A stretch of 32,944 nucleotides of DNA from positions 2,501 through 35,444 of the forward strand of contig ADNK01001538.1 of NCBI GenBank assembly GCA_000320545.1, in the 5' to 3' direction. The notes below the pieces were generated by a model. The model had not been told where the DNA came from. It saw nothing but the letters and a program-made list of their open reading frames with translations, and searched no databases. Positions within the stretch are counted from its first letter, which is position 1; each line of letters opens with the position of its first letter. The translations under genes and the position numbers were made by a program. Below, piece after piece: positions 1 to 11,704 of this stretch. The DNA comes from Bigelowiella natans CCMP2755 (taxonomy: Eukaryota; Cercozoa; Chlorarachniophyceae).

Positions 1-869
1 TCTGCACAGCCATCATCACGAAGAAGGGCGTGGATAGATCCGACGACACGAGTAGGAGATTCCCCCAATGCATTCTTGTTTTCTTCTGTCTCTCCCCCCG
101 CCCCCTTCCCCTCCACTGCCGCAAAGACAACGGAAGACTGATCCTGCTGCTGGGCAAGAAGCTCGTGCAAGTCCTGTAGTGTTTTTGGTTTAAGTTTGCT
201 TCAATCTTATTACTAGTGCATGGGCGCGACAGCTACGACGCAGGGCTGTACTATTTTTCAACGCTACATTGCTCTCGTCTTGATTTCATTGTCATCAGCA
301 GCAACCTCTGATTGGATGCGAACACCGGAGAGAAGATGTGCCTCCCCTGTCCAGGCTTCCACCCCGTCCTTCCCCCTGTAGGCCCAGTTGATTACCTAGA
401 TTGAATCCAGGTTTTTGAGTCGTGTGAGGGGGCGAGAGCTACGGAAGTTCCCACCTTCAAGAGATCATCAGCAAGCGCCAACGAGGCAGGCGTGATTTGA
501 ATGGCCCCCATATCCGCGCCTCTCTCGGATGCGATCGCGGCAGCACTAGTCCTGGTCTTGCAAGAGCCTGTTGTCCCTGTGGACGATACGTATCGCTGAG
601 GGGACAACAAGCTTCGAAATGACTTCGCCATCCTTCTTATTCCGTGCGAGCACGGGTACTTCGGCGCAAGCTGTCCTCTCCCAACCCGACTCATCGTTCT
701 ACAGAAAGAGCGACGTTGAAGACGATCCCCATTAAAATTGGGTCGATAGTTGAAATTGCACCTCAAACGTTAGTATATATCCTTACCTCATCGACAAAGG
801 TCTTCGAAAGGCTGCTAGCATGAGTGTGCTGCTGGCCGCCATCATCCCAACGACCAGCACGGCTCGCAT
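1..869 (-). CDS. Partial gene, protein of unknown function with signal-peptide/transit-like N terminus
   Basis: I do not recognise the product. Three phase-consistent exons are visible: 869-787, 698-455 and 173-1, the last open to the window edge (about 166 codons). The donors are AG|GTAAGG and AAG|GTGGGA, the acceptors TCTGTAG and CACTACAG, and a TACTAAC-like branch sequence follows the first donor. The ATG at 869 opens with MRAVLVVGMMAASSTLMLAA, a good signal-peptide core, followed immediately by FRRPLS and then, in exon 2, an Arg/Ser-rich segment (RMAKSFRSLLSPQRY). That order resembles the bipartite leader of secondary-plastid algae, with Phe at the cleavage point; plastid targeting is inference. 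An in-frame upstream ATG (965) exists but would bury the hydrophobic core. Exon 3 is acidic and Gln-rich. The gene is divergent from the FMN reductase gene at 1119. The C terminus lies outside the window. Confidence 0.5.
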
Positions 870-1118
870 CAAGCGCTGGTGGGGGGGGCTCGCGTCTTTG
901 TTTTCTCTGCCAGTGGTGCCTAACAAGATTTCGAAGATTTTGGGATATTCTTGGGATATATCCATCCCGTTATTAGAACAGTACGAGATAAATCAATCAG
1001 CAGTTATTTTTTCTTTTTCAGCCAGATCAGCAATTTCTTAGATGTTTCACCAATCAGGGAAACACACGACGAAAATGCATTTTCTGTGTGTTGTCTGTCG
1101 CCAATCAGGGTGGAGACG
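870..1118. promoter_or_regulatory. Divergent intergenic region between partial gene and FMN reductase
   Basis: This 249-nt gap separates two divergently read genes and must hold both 5' regions. It contains a C/T-rich stretch ending in TTTTTCAG near 1020, which could be the acceptor of an upstream non-coding exon for the plus-strand gene. I see no clear TATA box or other core motif. Confidence 0.35.
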
Positions 1119-1928
1119 ATGAGCGGCGAAAGCAAAGCCCCCTCCATGACCATGAAGGAGTTCGTCAAAGGCCTCCAGAAACCCAAGATCCTGGCACTCT
1201 GCGGGTCCCAGCGAACGGGCTCCTTCAACAAAATGCTACTTGCATATGCAGTCGAATGCATCAAAAGCAGTGGAGAGGTAGCTGCTTCCTCCGATGTGTG
1301 TGTATTTTCGGATGTTTAGCCTCATGCTTCGTTTCTCGTGATGATGACTGGCTTCTGCACACCTACCACTGTTTATTTTGCTCAGGCAGAATGCGAGGTG
1401 ATCGATCTGGCCGAGCTCAAGTTGCCGCTTTACAACCCGGACGATGAGGCAGCGTCATTCCCGGAAGCCGCAAAGTCCCTCAAGGCGAAACTCGTCGCGT
1501 GCCATGGCATCATCATCACGTGTCCGGAATACAATGGCCTTCTTAGTCCTCTCCTTCTAAACTCAATTACCTGGGCCACAAGGGGTGAGGGTGGAATGTA
1601 TGATGGCTTCAAAGGTAAGTGCGCGACGGTGATGGCGACATCCCCGGGGAAAATGGGGGGACTTCGTATGCTTCGCAGCTTACAGGAGATGCTCATGGAT
1701 ATGGGCGCCGTAATCATCCCCGCCCATAGCGCATTTGGTGGAGCATTCCAGCTGTTCAATGAGGAAGGGAAGCTGATCGATAAGAGAGCTCAGGGAAAGG
1801 TAAAGACCGCATGCGCGCAACTTGTCCACCACGCACGGTTCGAAGCAAATCGGGAGCACGACTGTATGATAGTGAAAGCTATAAAACAACATAAAATGAT
1901 GGGTGAATATGGCGAAGTTGGCATTTGA
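1119..1928 (+). CDS. NAD(P)H-dependent FMN reductase family protein
   Basis: Predicted flavodoxin-fold oxidoreductase that reduces FMN or quinone-type acceptors with NAD(P)H. Two exons, 1119-1277 and 1386-1928, joined in phase 0 across a 108-nt intron (GAG|GTAGCT ... TTTTGCTCAG), give 233 residues, slightly longer than bacterial relatives. The N terminus has the phosphate-binding loop LCGSQRTGSFNKMLL (family pattern GSxRxxSxN). Exon 2 carries the family signature CPEYNGLLSPLLLNSITW (PEYN...P..L.N.I.W) that shapes the flavin site, followed by GKCATVMATSPGKMGG, the expected loop before the last strands. The C-terminal 25 residues are basic and poorly conserved. The frame is open upstream of the chosen ATG (MSGESK), so a longer N terminus or targeting exon is possible. 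The family and fold are secure; the physiological acceptor is unknown. Confidence 0.88.
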
Positions 1929-2794
1929 AAGATACTCTGACAGCATCACCAAACAGATCGCCTTCTACGCTGGCAAGTTTGTCTAGTTGTGTGGCTAGAT
2001 ATAGCATGCGATGTCAATTGCTACGGAATTCAGACATGCATGTATATCCTCATCAAAAGTCACGGCTATAATAGACATAGTAATAGCATATAACGCGATT
2101 TGACTAGAATTCTCGCTCTGCACCCAGACAATGAACCCTTGATGCAACCTGTAATCTCTGAAATGCTTTCCAAATTCGGAAGTTTCAGTCGCGTGGAACG
2201 ACCTTATGATCTCGAACGAGTTGTTCACAATCATAGCAAGATTCACGCGCAATCTCAAACGCGTGTTTTTGCCAATGCCTTTAACGTGGCTCGTCTGCTT
2301 GCAGTGCTTGTCGTGCAACGCTACTCATGCAAAAAAGGCATTTCATGCGCAGCGCTAGCCCTACGATACTCTAGCGTACTGCACTTTTCATCGCAATGAT
2401 CACGGATGCGATGCAGCGATGCAGAAGCCTCCTGGTCACACGATTGGATGCCACATGCACAAATAGCACCATATGCACCCTCTCTCTCTATCCCGCATCA
2501 AATCCAGAAAATGTAGAGTATGCACCATCTGTAGTAATTGTGACTTATTTACATGTGCTTTGTTACTACTCAATTGCCAATTCTAATATAGAATTGTACA
2601 GCATCACATGTGATCGATGATTCTGGATGGACCGAGCACATCTCGAACATGCGTTTTTGGCTTCTGAAACCTTCCATGTTTATTGCAACGCGAACTCTGC
2701 ACCAAAAAAAGTTCCTTTGATGTTTCTCACCAATACGACTGCAAGCTCGCTTGCTGCTGACACTCGTTTGCAATGTACCACTGCCGCTCCCTAG
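1929..2794. other. Convergent intergenic region
   Basis: This 866-nt AT-richer gap lies between the 3' ends of the FMN reductase gene and the GON4L-like gene. Only short ORFs without splice support or protein character occur here. It presumably contains both 3' UTRs; I see nothing else. Confidence 0.5.
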
Positions 2795-3734
2795 TCAAGC
2801 TGGCCGCACTGCCATTTCTGCAGAATTTCTTCGTCTTCGCTTACTAATTTGAATGAGATACTGCAAGCGCTTCTTGATCTCGCCAACACTCCGAACGTTG
2901 AACATTTGCAGGACCTGCAATCAAATGGGGTTGAAGTCTCTGCATACTCTTATTATACTCTTCAGCGTTCGAATTACACAAACGCACGAAAGCACGCACA
3001 CGCAACTTCACACATACCTGTCGGTCCGCAGCAGGCCAACGTTGAGGAGCACCGTACTTCCGTGCGAGGGCAAGAATGCTCTTGTCGTCCTGCCGCTTCC
3101 ATTGTGTTGACGTCGACGGTGATACATCGACGCTTTTCGTCCCATTGATCGAATCATCAGTAACGACGTTAGTGCTTTCAGTCACCTGCTGCTGCCGCTG
3201 CTGTTGTGGATTGCGGCTCGTATCGTTGGCACCTGCCGCTACTGCGTCCACTGCACTACCTATAGGAGGATGTTGTTGTGAATATTGTGTGAGCTGCTCT
3301 CCTACATGCGTCGCGTGATCCAGCATGAGGACCAGTAAGGCGCCTCATTTCCGATCCATGCGAAGAGGACTCTTTACCCTGCTGGGCATTGGTGGTGCTG
3401 TGAAGCTTTTGTGTTGGTATAGACGCTTGTGTCGACGGCGTAGGTTTTGTTTGCAAGCCCCCCCCTCCTTCTCCCCCCTTTCTTGGGGCGTTCGATTTCG
3501 GATTTTGCATCTGCCACGCCTCCCCCTTTCCCCGCATATAATGCTTGGCCCATATCTGTTCTCAATACCGCCGTCATAAACTGCGATGACGAATGGAGGT
3601 GGAGCGCAGACAAAGAAAAAGTGAAAGGAGGGAGAGAGAGATAGACGGCGTGGGGGGGGGGGGGGGAGGAAGTGACATTAGAGTTTTATCTTTGAATGGA
3701 GTATCCCTCACAGTTTTTTTTATAGCCCATTACT

Positions 3735-3769
<35 letters not shown>

Positions 3770-5129
3770 ATCACTATCACATCAAATCGCCGCTCCCCCT
3801 CTCTCGCTCCCTCCCTCCCTCTTTCTCCCCTGTCATCACCCACCAACATCACCGTACAACAGAGCACACTACCTGCTCTCCCCCCGCACCCATAGCTGTA
3901 GTAGCCGATGAAGATGACGTCGTCGGCATCGCTGCTAATGATTTTGCCACGCCGTTTTTACTGTCTTCCCCATCTTTCCGACCGCTCTTCATCCCCCTAC
4001 CCCTACTCTGCGCGAAGGGCACAAATCTACTGCCAAGAGAAGGGGTAATCGTCTGACGTCGCGGATTGCTCTTCACGGTAAATAAGTTCCTTTTCTTCTT
4101 CTCCTCCTTCTCTTCCTCCTCCTCCTTCTGCTCCCTGCGCCTGACCCACACATCACAGTCATCTCTAGCACATCAACGAACAAGCTATATGCACCAAGGA
4201 GCTTCGCTGCTATTGCATTGGAAACGGGCATTGGAAAAACCGCAGAACAGCAGATAGGGAGACACAACAGACAAGCAAGCAAGCAAACAAACGAACAAAC
4301 GCTGCAACGACGAAGTTGACGACGGCAATGGGCGTGTTCCGCATGCATGATCTCTCTCTCTTATCATTCTGGGAACCTCTTCTTCCTTGCACGTGCGTCA
4401 GGTGTGCGAGGAGGGCCAAATCCCTCTTCATCGCCCAGAAATCTGCTCAGAAGATGATGATGACGACGACGATGATGATGATGATGATGACAACGACGAC
4501 GATGATGATTTGCATTTAAGGTTGTTCTCACAATCGTCTCATCCCCGTCTATCCCCCCCTGCTCCCTCCCCCTTCCAGATCCTCATTTCTCTTCCTCCTT
4601 CCTACTAAACAACTGCCATTCCCCTCCACTCTTTTCCCTTTCCCAGTCGTTCTTTTCCCGCTTGCTGCGCCCTCACCTTTTCTGAAGCGATACTAAGTCC
4701 TTTGTCGTGACGTCCTCCTCCGTGCGGGTGATAGGCGTTCTGCTCCTCCCCATCGGAATCGACGAAGAGAAGGGGCGGAATGTAAACGGAGCCCCCCCCC
4801 CCCCCCCCCCCCCCACCACTGCTGGCGCGAAGAGAGGCGCTGCCGGTGGCTTCTCTGCTCTCTGTGTTGCGTTTCGACATGGACAACGGCGACGCTGAAG
4901 ACACGCCGGCAGCAGCAGCACGATCCGAAGCAGGAGCTGTCGTAGAAGCGAGAGCGCCTGGGCGTGTAGGAGGCGGCTGCTGGGGCAGCACTGTGGCCGT
5001 CAGCATGCCCATGCTGTCGACTGAGAAATAATACACGGTAATATTGTCGCACGTGTCACGTTTTCCCGGATGCATGGGGGTGTCAAAGGGCGACGGTGCC
5101 GCGTGTGAATGAAGCATTTGTGATGGTAG

Positions 5130-5165
<36 letters not shown>

Positions 5166-8100
5166 ATGAAGAGAGAGAGAGAGACCTATCAGCGTCGTAG
5201 CAGGGTTGTCTTTCTTTCCTTCCCCATGCCCTGCTGCTGACGATGACGACGACACGGTATCATCACCACTGTTGCGAAGAGCTTGCAGAGGGGCGCTGGT
5301 TCTTTGCCTCCGCCGCTTCATCCTCGGCACCAAACGCGGCGAGGCGGAAGGTCGCGAGCGCGAGGCGTTCCAGTCAATAATTCGCACCGGGGACTTGGGC
5401 GGGCTGCGCAGCGGCGGCGCGACCTGCAGCATCGACTGCATCAGCATTAGCGAGGACTCCTCCTCTATGCGCCCCGCCGTGCTATCACCGGGAAGCAGGG
5501 CGCTGTAATCAAGGCTGCCGCGGCTGGTGGTCGTATCTTCGGTGAAGATTATGTTGTGGGGGATCGAGCCGCTGCGGCTGCTGCTGTTGATCACGGCCGC
5601 CGTCGTCGCGCCCGCACCGCGTCTATTCGCGCCACCCGTGTCGCCAGCCCCGCGGAGGGGCGAAAGAGAGAACTGAGAAGACAGCTCAACGCCAATGATG
5701 CTGCGGTTGCTGCTTTCATTGGCAAGGATGTCCTTGCCGCTGCTGCTGCTGCTGTGTTGATGGTGAGGGGGGGGCAGCAGGTTTTGATGTATATTATTCT
5801 GAGGGTCTGCGTGCCGATCCTTTTGCAGCTGCAGCAGCTTCTGCTGTTTCCCTTCGCCATTCCCTTCCCCTCCTCCCCCTCCTCCCCCTCCTCCTCCTCC
5901 TCCTCCTCCTCCTCCTGCTGCTGCTACCGCTGCTGCTGCTGCTGCTACTGCTGCTGATGCAAGAGGTTCCTTCCGACCCGTTGGCAGGGGAGACTTGCGG
6001 TACCGACTCGGGATTAGTGGCTGCAGGAAGAAACAAATGGAAAGATGAGAGACAATCGGAGTGTATATTGTAAGCAGAAGCGAGGATGACGGGAGAATGT
6101 ACAGCTATCTCTCCGCTCTCTCGTTGATAGATGGCGGAGAGAGACGCAGCAGTGAGCGAGCTACCTTCTTCGGCTTTCCTGCTTTCTGTATGAAGATGGA
6201 GAAAAAACCCTGATCTTCACTGCCGCCACCTCCTCCGCCACTGCTCTTGTTGCCGTTCTTTCTTTTCTGCTCCTCCGCAGTTGACGACGAATCCCTCCCC
6301 CCCCCCTCCCCCCCTCCATTATTCCTGTTATCCAGAGCTCTCTTTCCCCCCCCACCCCTCCCACTGGGCCTTCTATTTTCTAAGCTATTCGCTGTATAAC
6401 CTCCCTGCTTCTTGCTCCGTGCTATCTGACGCTGCTTCCCATCCCTCTGCCCCCTCCCTATCGTCGCGACCCTCCCCGCAGCAGCAGAAGCAGCAGCGGC
6501 AGGAGGCGCGGCAATGGGAGGGGCTCTCTTCCTGCCGAGGCTACTATCCGCCGCCTCTGCCTCCACCCGTTGGCGAGCACGTTGTTTTTCTTTGTCTTCG
6601 GAAGCAGCTGCCTTGAGGGCTGAGGAGAGCACCGTACTCCTCTCATCGGCTATCACCATCAGGTCCTGGGACCCGCTGGAATCCCGCGACAACTCGCATG
6701 AGAACTCGGCGTGCCGCGGAGAGAGCGACCGGGACGAGGACGAGGAAAATGGGAGCGACGATGGCAGCAGGAGGGACGTTGAAGACGGCAATACAGCAGA
6801 CCCGCTGGAGGTAGCTGCTCTTCTCTTCTGTTTCTGACGTTTCTTCGTACCCGCCTTCTCGTCACCCATTGTCGCCGCACGACCTCCGCCCTTCTCCTTC
6901 GTCTTCTTCTCTGCAGCTGCCGCTGCCCGAAGAGCGGAGCCGAGAAGGCTGTTCTCATCTGCAGGGAACGGCATATCGTCGCTGTCCATTGTCAAGGATG
7001 TCGACGCTATGATCGAGTGGGAGTCTGTAGAATCGAGCGACACTACTCCGGTGCGATTCAGCGAAATCGAAGGCGCGTGGACTACTGCACCGCTATTGAC
7101 TCCTCCTCCCCCCACTCCCCTCCCTACACTCTGTCCTCCTCCTCCTCCTCCTCTTTCTCCTCTGCCCCCGCTCCCTCGTTTGCCTGTGCCATCATCATCG
7201 TCGATGCTGCTATCATCATTGTGGTGGTCATCGAGGCCGTCGTCGTCGCCATAGAGCATGCTCACGTCCTCCTCCTGTTCGTGGCAACCCTGCCGCCTTA
7301 TGCCTGTTTGCACAGGAGTCCTCCTCCCCCCCCCCGATAATGTTCGGGATACAGTCCCCTTGGGGATGTTCAGTGCGGAGAAATCCACCGGAGCGGCAGG
7401 TTTTGGAATGCGCGTCGACGAGGACGACGGCGGCGGCCCAACCGCCATTGCGGTTGATGCCGTTGCCACTGGCGTCCTCTTCGGCCCAACTTCTTGCGGC
7501 CGCTGTCGCGTCATCCTGTTTTGAGGGTGAGCGCGAGGAGGAGGGGGATTCGAAGGAGTGCTTGAAGTAACGGTGGAAACCCTCCTCGCCGTGTTCAAAG
7601 ATTGTGTCCCTGCCGCCAGCCTCGCGCCAGGACCTGTCCCTCCCCCATTGCCGCCTTTTGCGAGGGAGCTCGGAGAGCGGTGTAGGCGCTGGTGTTGGCG
7701 TGGAAGGGCAGGCGCTCTCCCGAGCCCCCCTCCAACCCTGGTGCCGTTGACAATGCTGCTCCCCCCTCGATGGGGTGCTCCGGGGACAGCAACCCTACCT
7801 GTTGTTGGGGGGTGCACGATGGTAGTAGTAGTAGCAGCAGCAGCAGCAGCAGGAAGAGGAGGAGGAGGAGGAGGAGGAGGCACAGCGGCCGCTTCCGAAG
7901 CGAGATGGAACGGCCTCGCCGCTGAGGGAGTCGTCGGCATTTGCCGACTAGCAGCAGGGATCGAGGTTGGGGTTGCAGCTGTTAAATCTATGGTTGAGCG
8001 TGTGCCTGCTGGTTGCGAGGTTGGCGTTGATAATGATGATGATGATGATGATGATGCCTTTTGGTTGGCTAGGGAACAGCGCTTTGCTGCTGCTGCTGCT

Positions 8101-8288
8101 GCTGCTGCTTCTGCTGCTGCAATCACTGCTTGTTTGGCCTCTTTCTCCTTCCTCTTCCTCAACCGCGCCAGCCCGATATTGGCCGCGCGGGCTGCCAGCC
8201 ACTGCCTCGTTTTGGTGGTGTCTACGGCCTTTACGCTGCTGACGCTGCCCAGTTGCCGAGGGGTGATTTGGAGCTTGCCTCTGCGTTG

Positions 8289-8332
<44 letters not shown>

Positions 8333-8488
8333 AGTTTTGATAGTATTTTTCTCTACACTATCATCGTACTGTTCGGAAGCAGAATAGGGGAGTGAAAGAG
8401 AAATAGGAGGAACCCATGAAAAAACAAAAAAGAAGCTGGATTGCTGGCGGCTCTCTCGTCAATATAGAGAGGCAGCAGAAGCAGCGTT

Positions 8489-8537
<49 letters not shown>

Positions 8538-8557
8538 AACACACAAACACACACACA

Positions 8558-8597
<40 letters not shown>

Positions 8598-9214
8598 TGT
8601 GTGTGTGTGTGTATGCGTGTTGGTGCATATAGTTTAAAACGCATAGTGATGATTTGACGTGGCTGCACGATCGCACCACATAATACGCGTACACGCAGCT
8701 TGCACCACCTCTTCTTCAGATTCTTGTACTTCTGGCGGAGATTCTGCAGCGATTTCGTGCGAAAGTAGTAGCGCTGTATCGACACAAAATCGATCGCCCT
8801 CTGTTGGTGCATGGAGACGCATCATCAATCAGCGTCGAGCTTTGACGTGCATGCGTGCAACTTCTTGCAGGATTTGTTATTCACGCGCAAACGCGTTGTG
8901 CATTGAGGATCATCACCCACCTTGTTTCGCGTTCCCCCGGCACCGTATTCTTCCAGGGCCATGGCGAAGAGCTCGATCTCCGCAGGCGTGTACAACTAGC
9001 GAAATAGAAGGAATACGATGTATAATTTTCCGAGTGTTGTCGTATCTATCTCCTCTTCACCGCCATCATTGCGGTCAGAGCAACCACCACAGCAAGGCAT
9101 GCAGAAGGGATGCGAGAGTGTACGATGTTGTATGGATATATCATTTCATTTAATTCTGGCACGCACGCGCGCGTACGTGTGTGTGTGTGAGAGAGTGAGA
9201 GAGTGAGAGAGTGA

Positions 9215-9251
<37 letters not shown>

Positions 9252-9411
9252 ATAATACCGGCCTCAGGATGACATAGTCGCTCATCAAGACCGAATACGG
9301 CACCCTAACAACGATGCAAAAGGCATGAAGGAGGTGGCTGCGGCGCTCGCGCCAAAGCACCAAAACCGACGCTCCCTTATTGCAGAATGCGCAAAAAAAA
9401 AGGCATCTATC

Positions 9412-9465
<54 letters not shown>

Positions 9466-11641
9466 CTAAAAGCAGAGACGAGTTGGTCCCACAATACAGC
9501 CCATTCGTATTCCGTGGGTCAAGAATCATTGCCGCCTGTTTCAGGGCATTTGTTGGTTAAAACTCTCATCGCTCTCTTATCTTCTTTCTCCATCGTCGCC
9601 TCCCAACCACGCACTTCTCTCCCACCTGAGCTTCTCATCAAGCATCAACTCTTTAGATTCAGGAGAAGCACCCGACGTGGCCGAGCGATTGTACGTGCTG
9701 TACATGTCCTCCAGGGTCGGGGGGATAGCAAAACCACGGGACGCAAATTCTGAGGAAAAAACAATAAATGAGTGTGATGAAGGCCACGACAGCAGATCTA
9801 CGAGAAAATCCAGGGCTGTGATTATTCATACTGGTGCTCATAAGCTATCAATAATGGGGGGGTAACGAGGGGGGGGGAGGGGGGAGGGTGGTTGACGGAT
9901 AACAAGCGCTATTAGGTTTTTGTTTTCGTAAGTGACCTTTAAACAGACGCGTCTCTAATAAGGAGCCTGTATGAAGCACAACATCGTTAGCTTGCAGCAG
10001 CTGTGGCCCTTCTCACTCAATATCCCCCCACTAAGGTACCCCCCCCCTCCCCCCTCTAAGCCCACAGCGATTTTGTGAGCACCTGCTTTTGAATTCTTGA
10101 TCATGTTCACCCTCTGAATGAACTGCGTGAGCGTCTCCCTACACGCCATGGCGATTGATGATGCGGGGTCATTCGGCGATAGAATCGATGGGGATTGATG
10201 ATGATGGTGATGACGATGATGACGACGATGATGATGATGATGATGATGATTCGATTGAAATAAACAGAGCACAGTCGTGTGTTAATTCCACGTGCATCGT
10301 AGAAAGGAGGGGCATGGGTTGAAGGAATGCAAAAGTTATCATGACGTCAGTGACAGCACAGTAGGAATACAGAATGGACACGTTCCTTCTCCCCTCTCCT
10401 CTCCCTTTTTTCCACTTGTTCATTCTCTGTACTCTTCTTCTTACTCCTACCGAGCGACTCTTTCGCTGTCCTGTATCAGCTTTAGCACCTCGTAAAACCG
10501 CTTTACACGCTTCTGCTCTTGGGGGAGCGCCTTTCCGTTGTAGAACTTCAGGAAGCTTTGCGTCACTACCACCTGCTGCATGCCGATCTGCACGCACGCG
10601 GCCGCCTGGTAATCAGCGGGAAGGAGGGTGGGGGGGGGATAAGATAGCAGTGCCAAAATACAGTCAGAATCTGGGTATCATCTACAAGCAAGGACAAGGC
10701 TGCATCGAAAAGAGAAGGGTCGAAAGCATTATTGTATGGGCGAGAAGCATTCATCGCCAATGCCGTCGTCGTCGTCATCAGCACCATCGTATGAGTCGTA
10801 GCTGCACCACCTGTCTGCGCAATCTAGAAATTTGTTCTTCAGTAAATATCGTCTGGTAAGCTGTGGCTGTCGCCCTCCTCCCCCTCCTCGCCTGTTCCGC
10901 CGAGCCCCCCCCCCCTCCCTCTCCCAGTACTGGAGGGGGAGGCGGGGGGTGGACTGGGAGAGGGGGGATCGGTACGTCTCCGTCTGTCTCTTTGATTAGC
11001 TGCTGCACCTCTTTCTTCGATACTCTGAGGGGGGGATATGAATGATGCAACCACGGTGCGCGATTGATGCATGCAATCGTGTCTGTGGCGGTGATAATGA
11101 TAATGATGACGATAGTGATGATGGTGATGATGATGATGAAAACGTCTCCATGACACTTGCGGCAATCTGCGCAAGCAATTGGCATGTAATACATTGTTAT
11201 TGTTGTTGGGCTACGCTACCTTGACGGTTTATATTCCTCCGGGTCTGTGTGGTCACCCTGCAGTGCGAATGTAATGATAGAAACAATATATAATATTTAT
11301 TTATGTGCGTGTGTGTGTACTTCTGTACGAAAAGACATGCACATATATCACACCCAATTTGCTTCTCTGCTCTATCAGCATAATTACGCACAAGTAAAAA
11401 CAACAAGTGTGTGGATGCGAGTGAGTGCGCCGTCACCTCCTCGTCCACGTATTCATCGTCATCGTCGTCGGGAAAATCCAATAAATCTCCGCACAAAAAA
11501 CGATGATAGTCGTCCAACGTCTCATAACTGTAACATTGTGTGTGTGTGCGCGCGCGCGCGCGCGTGTGTGCGTGTCAAATAAGCTTAACAAAAAAAAATC
11601 TCCCATACACAAAATACACATGTACGCGCGCGCGCAAGAGC

Positions 11642-11704
<63 letters not shown>

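Noticed and set aside
2100-2620. Two consecutive plus-strand ORFs of 99 and 74 codons
   Set aside because: They lie in the convergent intergenic gap, with no splice signals, domains or codon pattern resembling the neighbouring genes.
3593-3895. Poly-His frame, and similar poly-Asp, poly-Met and poly-His frames at 4387, 10169, 19193 and 26090
   Set aside because: They are produced by ATC/TCA/CAT microsatellites that fall in introns of the reconstructed genes.
5131-5164. TG microsatellite considered as proof of an intron in the long exon 6020-4677
   Set aside because: The frame stays open through it and no donor/acceptor pair is clearly better than reading through, so I kept it as coding with doubt.
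7558-8340. Plus-strand ORF of 260 codons rich in Ala, Gly and Asp
   Set aside because: It is antisense to the large GON4L-like exon 8280-6165. Its composition (poly-Ala, poly-Asp, poly-Gly) mirrors the Ser/Ala/Pro repeats of the minus strand, with no domain or splice support.
8459-8812. Minus ORF with His-Thr and Ile-Tyr repeats
   Set aside because: Only its first part (8800-8709) is a real exon. The rest reads the CA/TA/TG compound microsatellite beyond a donor site.
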